Of a DNA stretch of 64,000 bases, positions 63,700-64,000 are shown in pieces. Numbering within the stretch: position 1 is the stretch's first letter; each line of letters begins with the position of its first letter. The notes under the pieces were generated by a model. The model did no database searches, was not told where the DNA came from, and saw nothing but the letters and a program-made list of their open reading frames with translations. The DNA lies in assembly GCF_048564905.1 (NCBI RefSeq), contig NC_132995.1, positions 5,096,501-5,160,500 on the forward strand, read 5' to 3'. This stretch comes from Vicugna pacos (lineage: Eukaryota; Chordata; Mammalia; Artiodactyla; Camelidae). The position numbers were made by a program, and so were the translations under genes.

Positions 63700-64000
63700 T
63701 GGAAAAAGGCGTTTATTGGTGTGGTGGTCTCAACACTCCCCATGAATCGGAACACACGGCCCCCAGGGCCCCCCGCCCCCCTCCCTTGCGTCCCTCCCCC
63801 TCCCCTTCCTGTCCCCCGGACCCTGGGAATGGAAGACAATGTGGGATGGGGCCCACGCCCCCGTCTGAGGTACAGTCACTGCCCCTTGCCCCCCTGCCCC
63901 TGCTCTACCCTTTCTCCCCATCCCAAGCTCTGGGTGGTGTAGTTCAGGGTGGGTGTTTATAGAGGGTCTCCCGGGAGTTGGAGCTGGTAGCCCGGCACCC
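63700..64000 (-). other. IGLON5: 3' UTR of a minus-strand gene, by position IGLON5 (partial)
   Basis: On the minus strand a poly(A) signal lies at 63712-63717, and the sequence to its right is GC-rich and unlike the repeats on its left. In human the gene convergent with VSIG10L is IGLON5, a GPI-anchored IgLON-family neuronal adhesion protein. No coding exon can be confirmed in the 300 bp present: the minus-strand frames give no recognised IgLON sequence, so this is taken as untranslated. The identity rests on synteny alone. Confidence 0.5.
63712..63717 (-). terminator. poly(A) signal AATAAA on the minus strand
   Basis: Plus-strand TTTATT reads AATAAA on the minus strand (CACCAATAAACGCC). It marks the likely end of the convergent IGLON5 transcript, about 2.3 kb beyond the VSIG10L stop. 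Confidence 0.65.

Overview
This is a stretch of mammalian nuclear DNA, almost certainly from a camelid. The gene order matches human 19q13.41, read here in the opposite direction to the human reference. At least nine short interspersed repeats have a tRNA-like head (A box near TAGCTCAGTGG, B box near GGTTCAATCCC) and a tail starting near CCCCAGTACCTCC; this is the camelid Vic-1 type of SINE. Artiodactyl-style L1 3' ends are also present. The sequence alone does not separate camel from llama or alpaca.

Layout: 1-283 holds the last two exons of an Ig-superfamily (SIGLEC/CEACAM-cluster) gene with a very short tail. 0.3-9 kb is repeat-rich. 9.17-15.37 kb is SIGLEC10 (11 coding exons, 708 codons). 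15.4-22.9 kb is intergenic, with repeats, a purine-rich degenerate block and an unexplained CpG-rich cluster of CCAAT boxes. 22.95-24.27 kb is the C19orf84 orthologue (2 exons). Three four-exon tetraspan genes of the PMP22/claudin family follow in tandem: LIM2 (25.79-29.54), NKG7 (34.23-35.00) and CLDND2 (37.11-38.52). ETFB lies at 39.28-50.44 (6 exons, 255 codons) and VSIG10L at 53.83-61.42 (10 exons, 872 codons). A minus-strand 3' UTR with a poly(A) signal, by position that of IGLON5, enters from the right edge at 63.7 kb. All other genes are on the plus strand.

The genes have unrelated roles: an inhibitory sialic-acid receptor of leukocytes, a germline DNA-methylation adaptor, a lens fibre membrane protein, a cytotoxic-granule protein, a mitochondrial electron carrier subunit, and an epithelial Ig/FN3 membrane protein. 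What unites LIM2, NKG7 and CLDND2 is shared descent: each has four coding exons with every intron in phase 1.

The clearest unexpected result is that CLDND2 keeps all its splice sites and frame but has two in-frame stop codons, in exons 1 and 2, so it looks like a recently lost gene in this animal. Other points worth checking are an orphan CCAAT/CRE promoter-like cluster at 20.2-20.4 kb, a ~31-bp minisatellite in ETFB intron 5 whose units carry AP-1-like and CCAAT motifs, and a Pro/Ala insertion plus a new YENN motif in the SIGLEC10 tail. There is also a SIGLEC10 poly(A) signal inside a DNA transposon copy, and several nested transposon arrangements. I found no CRISPR array, no true RNA gene and no undescribed multi-gene system. 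Exon boundaries were read by eye from splice consensus, reading phase and remembered human proteins; repeat family names marked uncertain are from memory.
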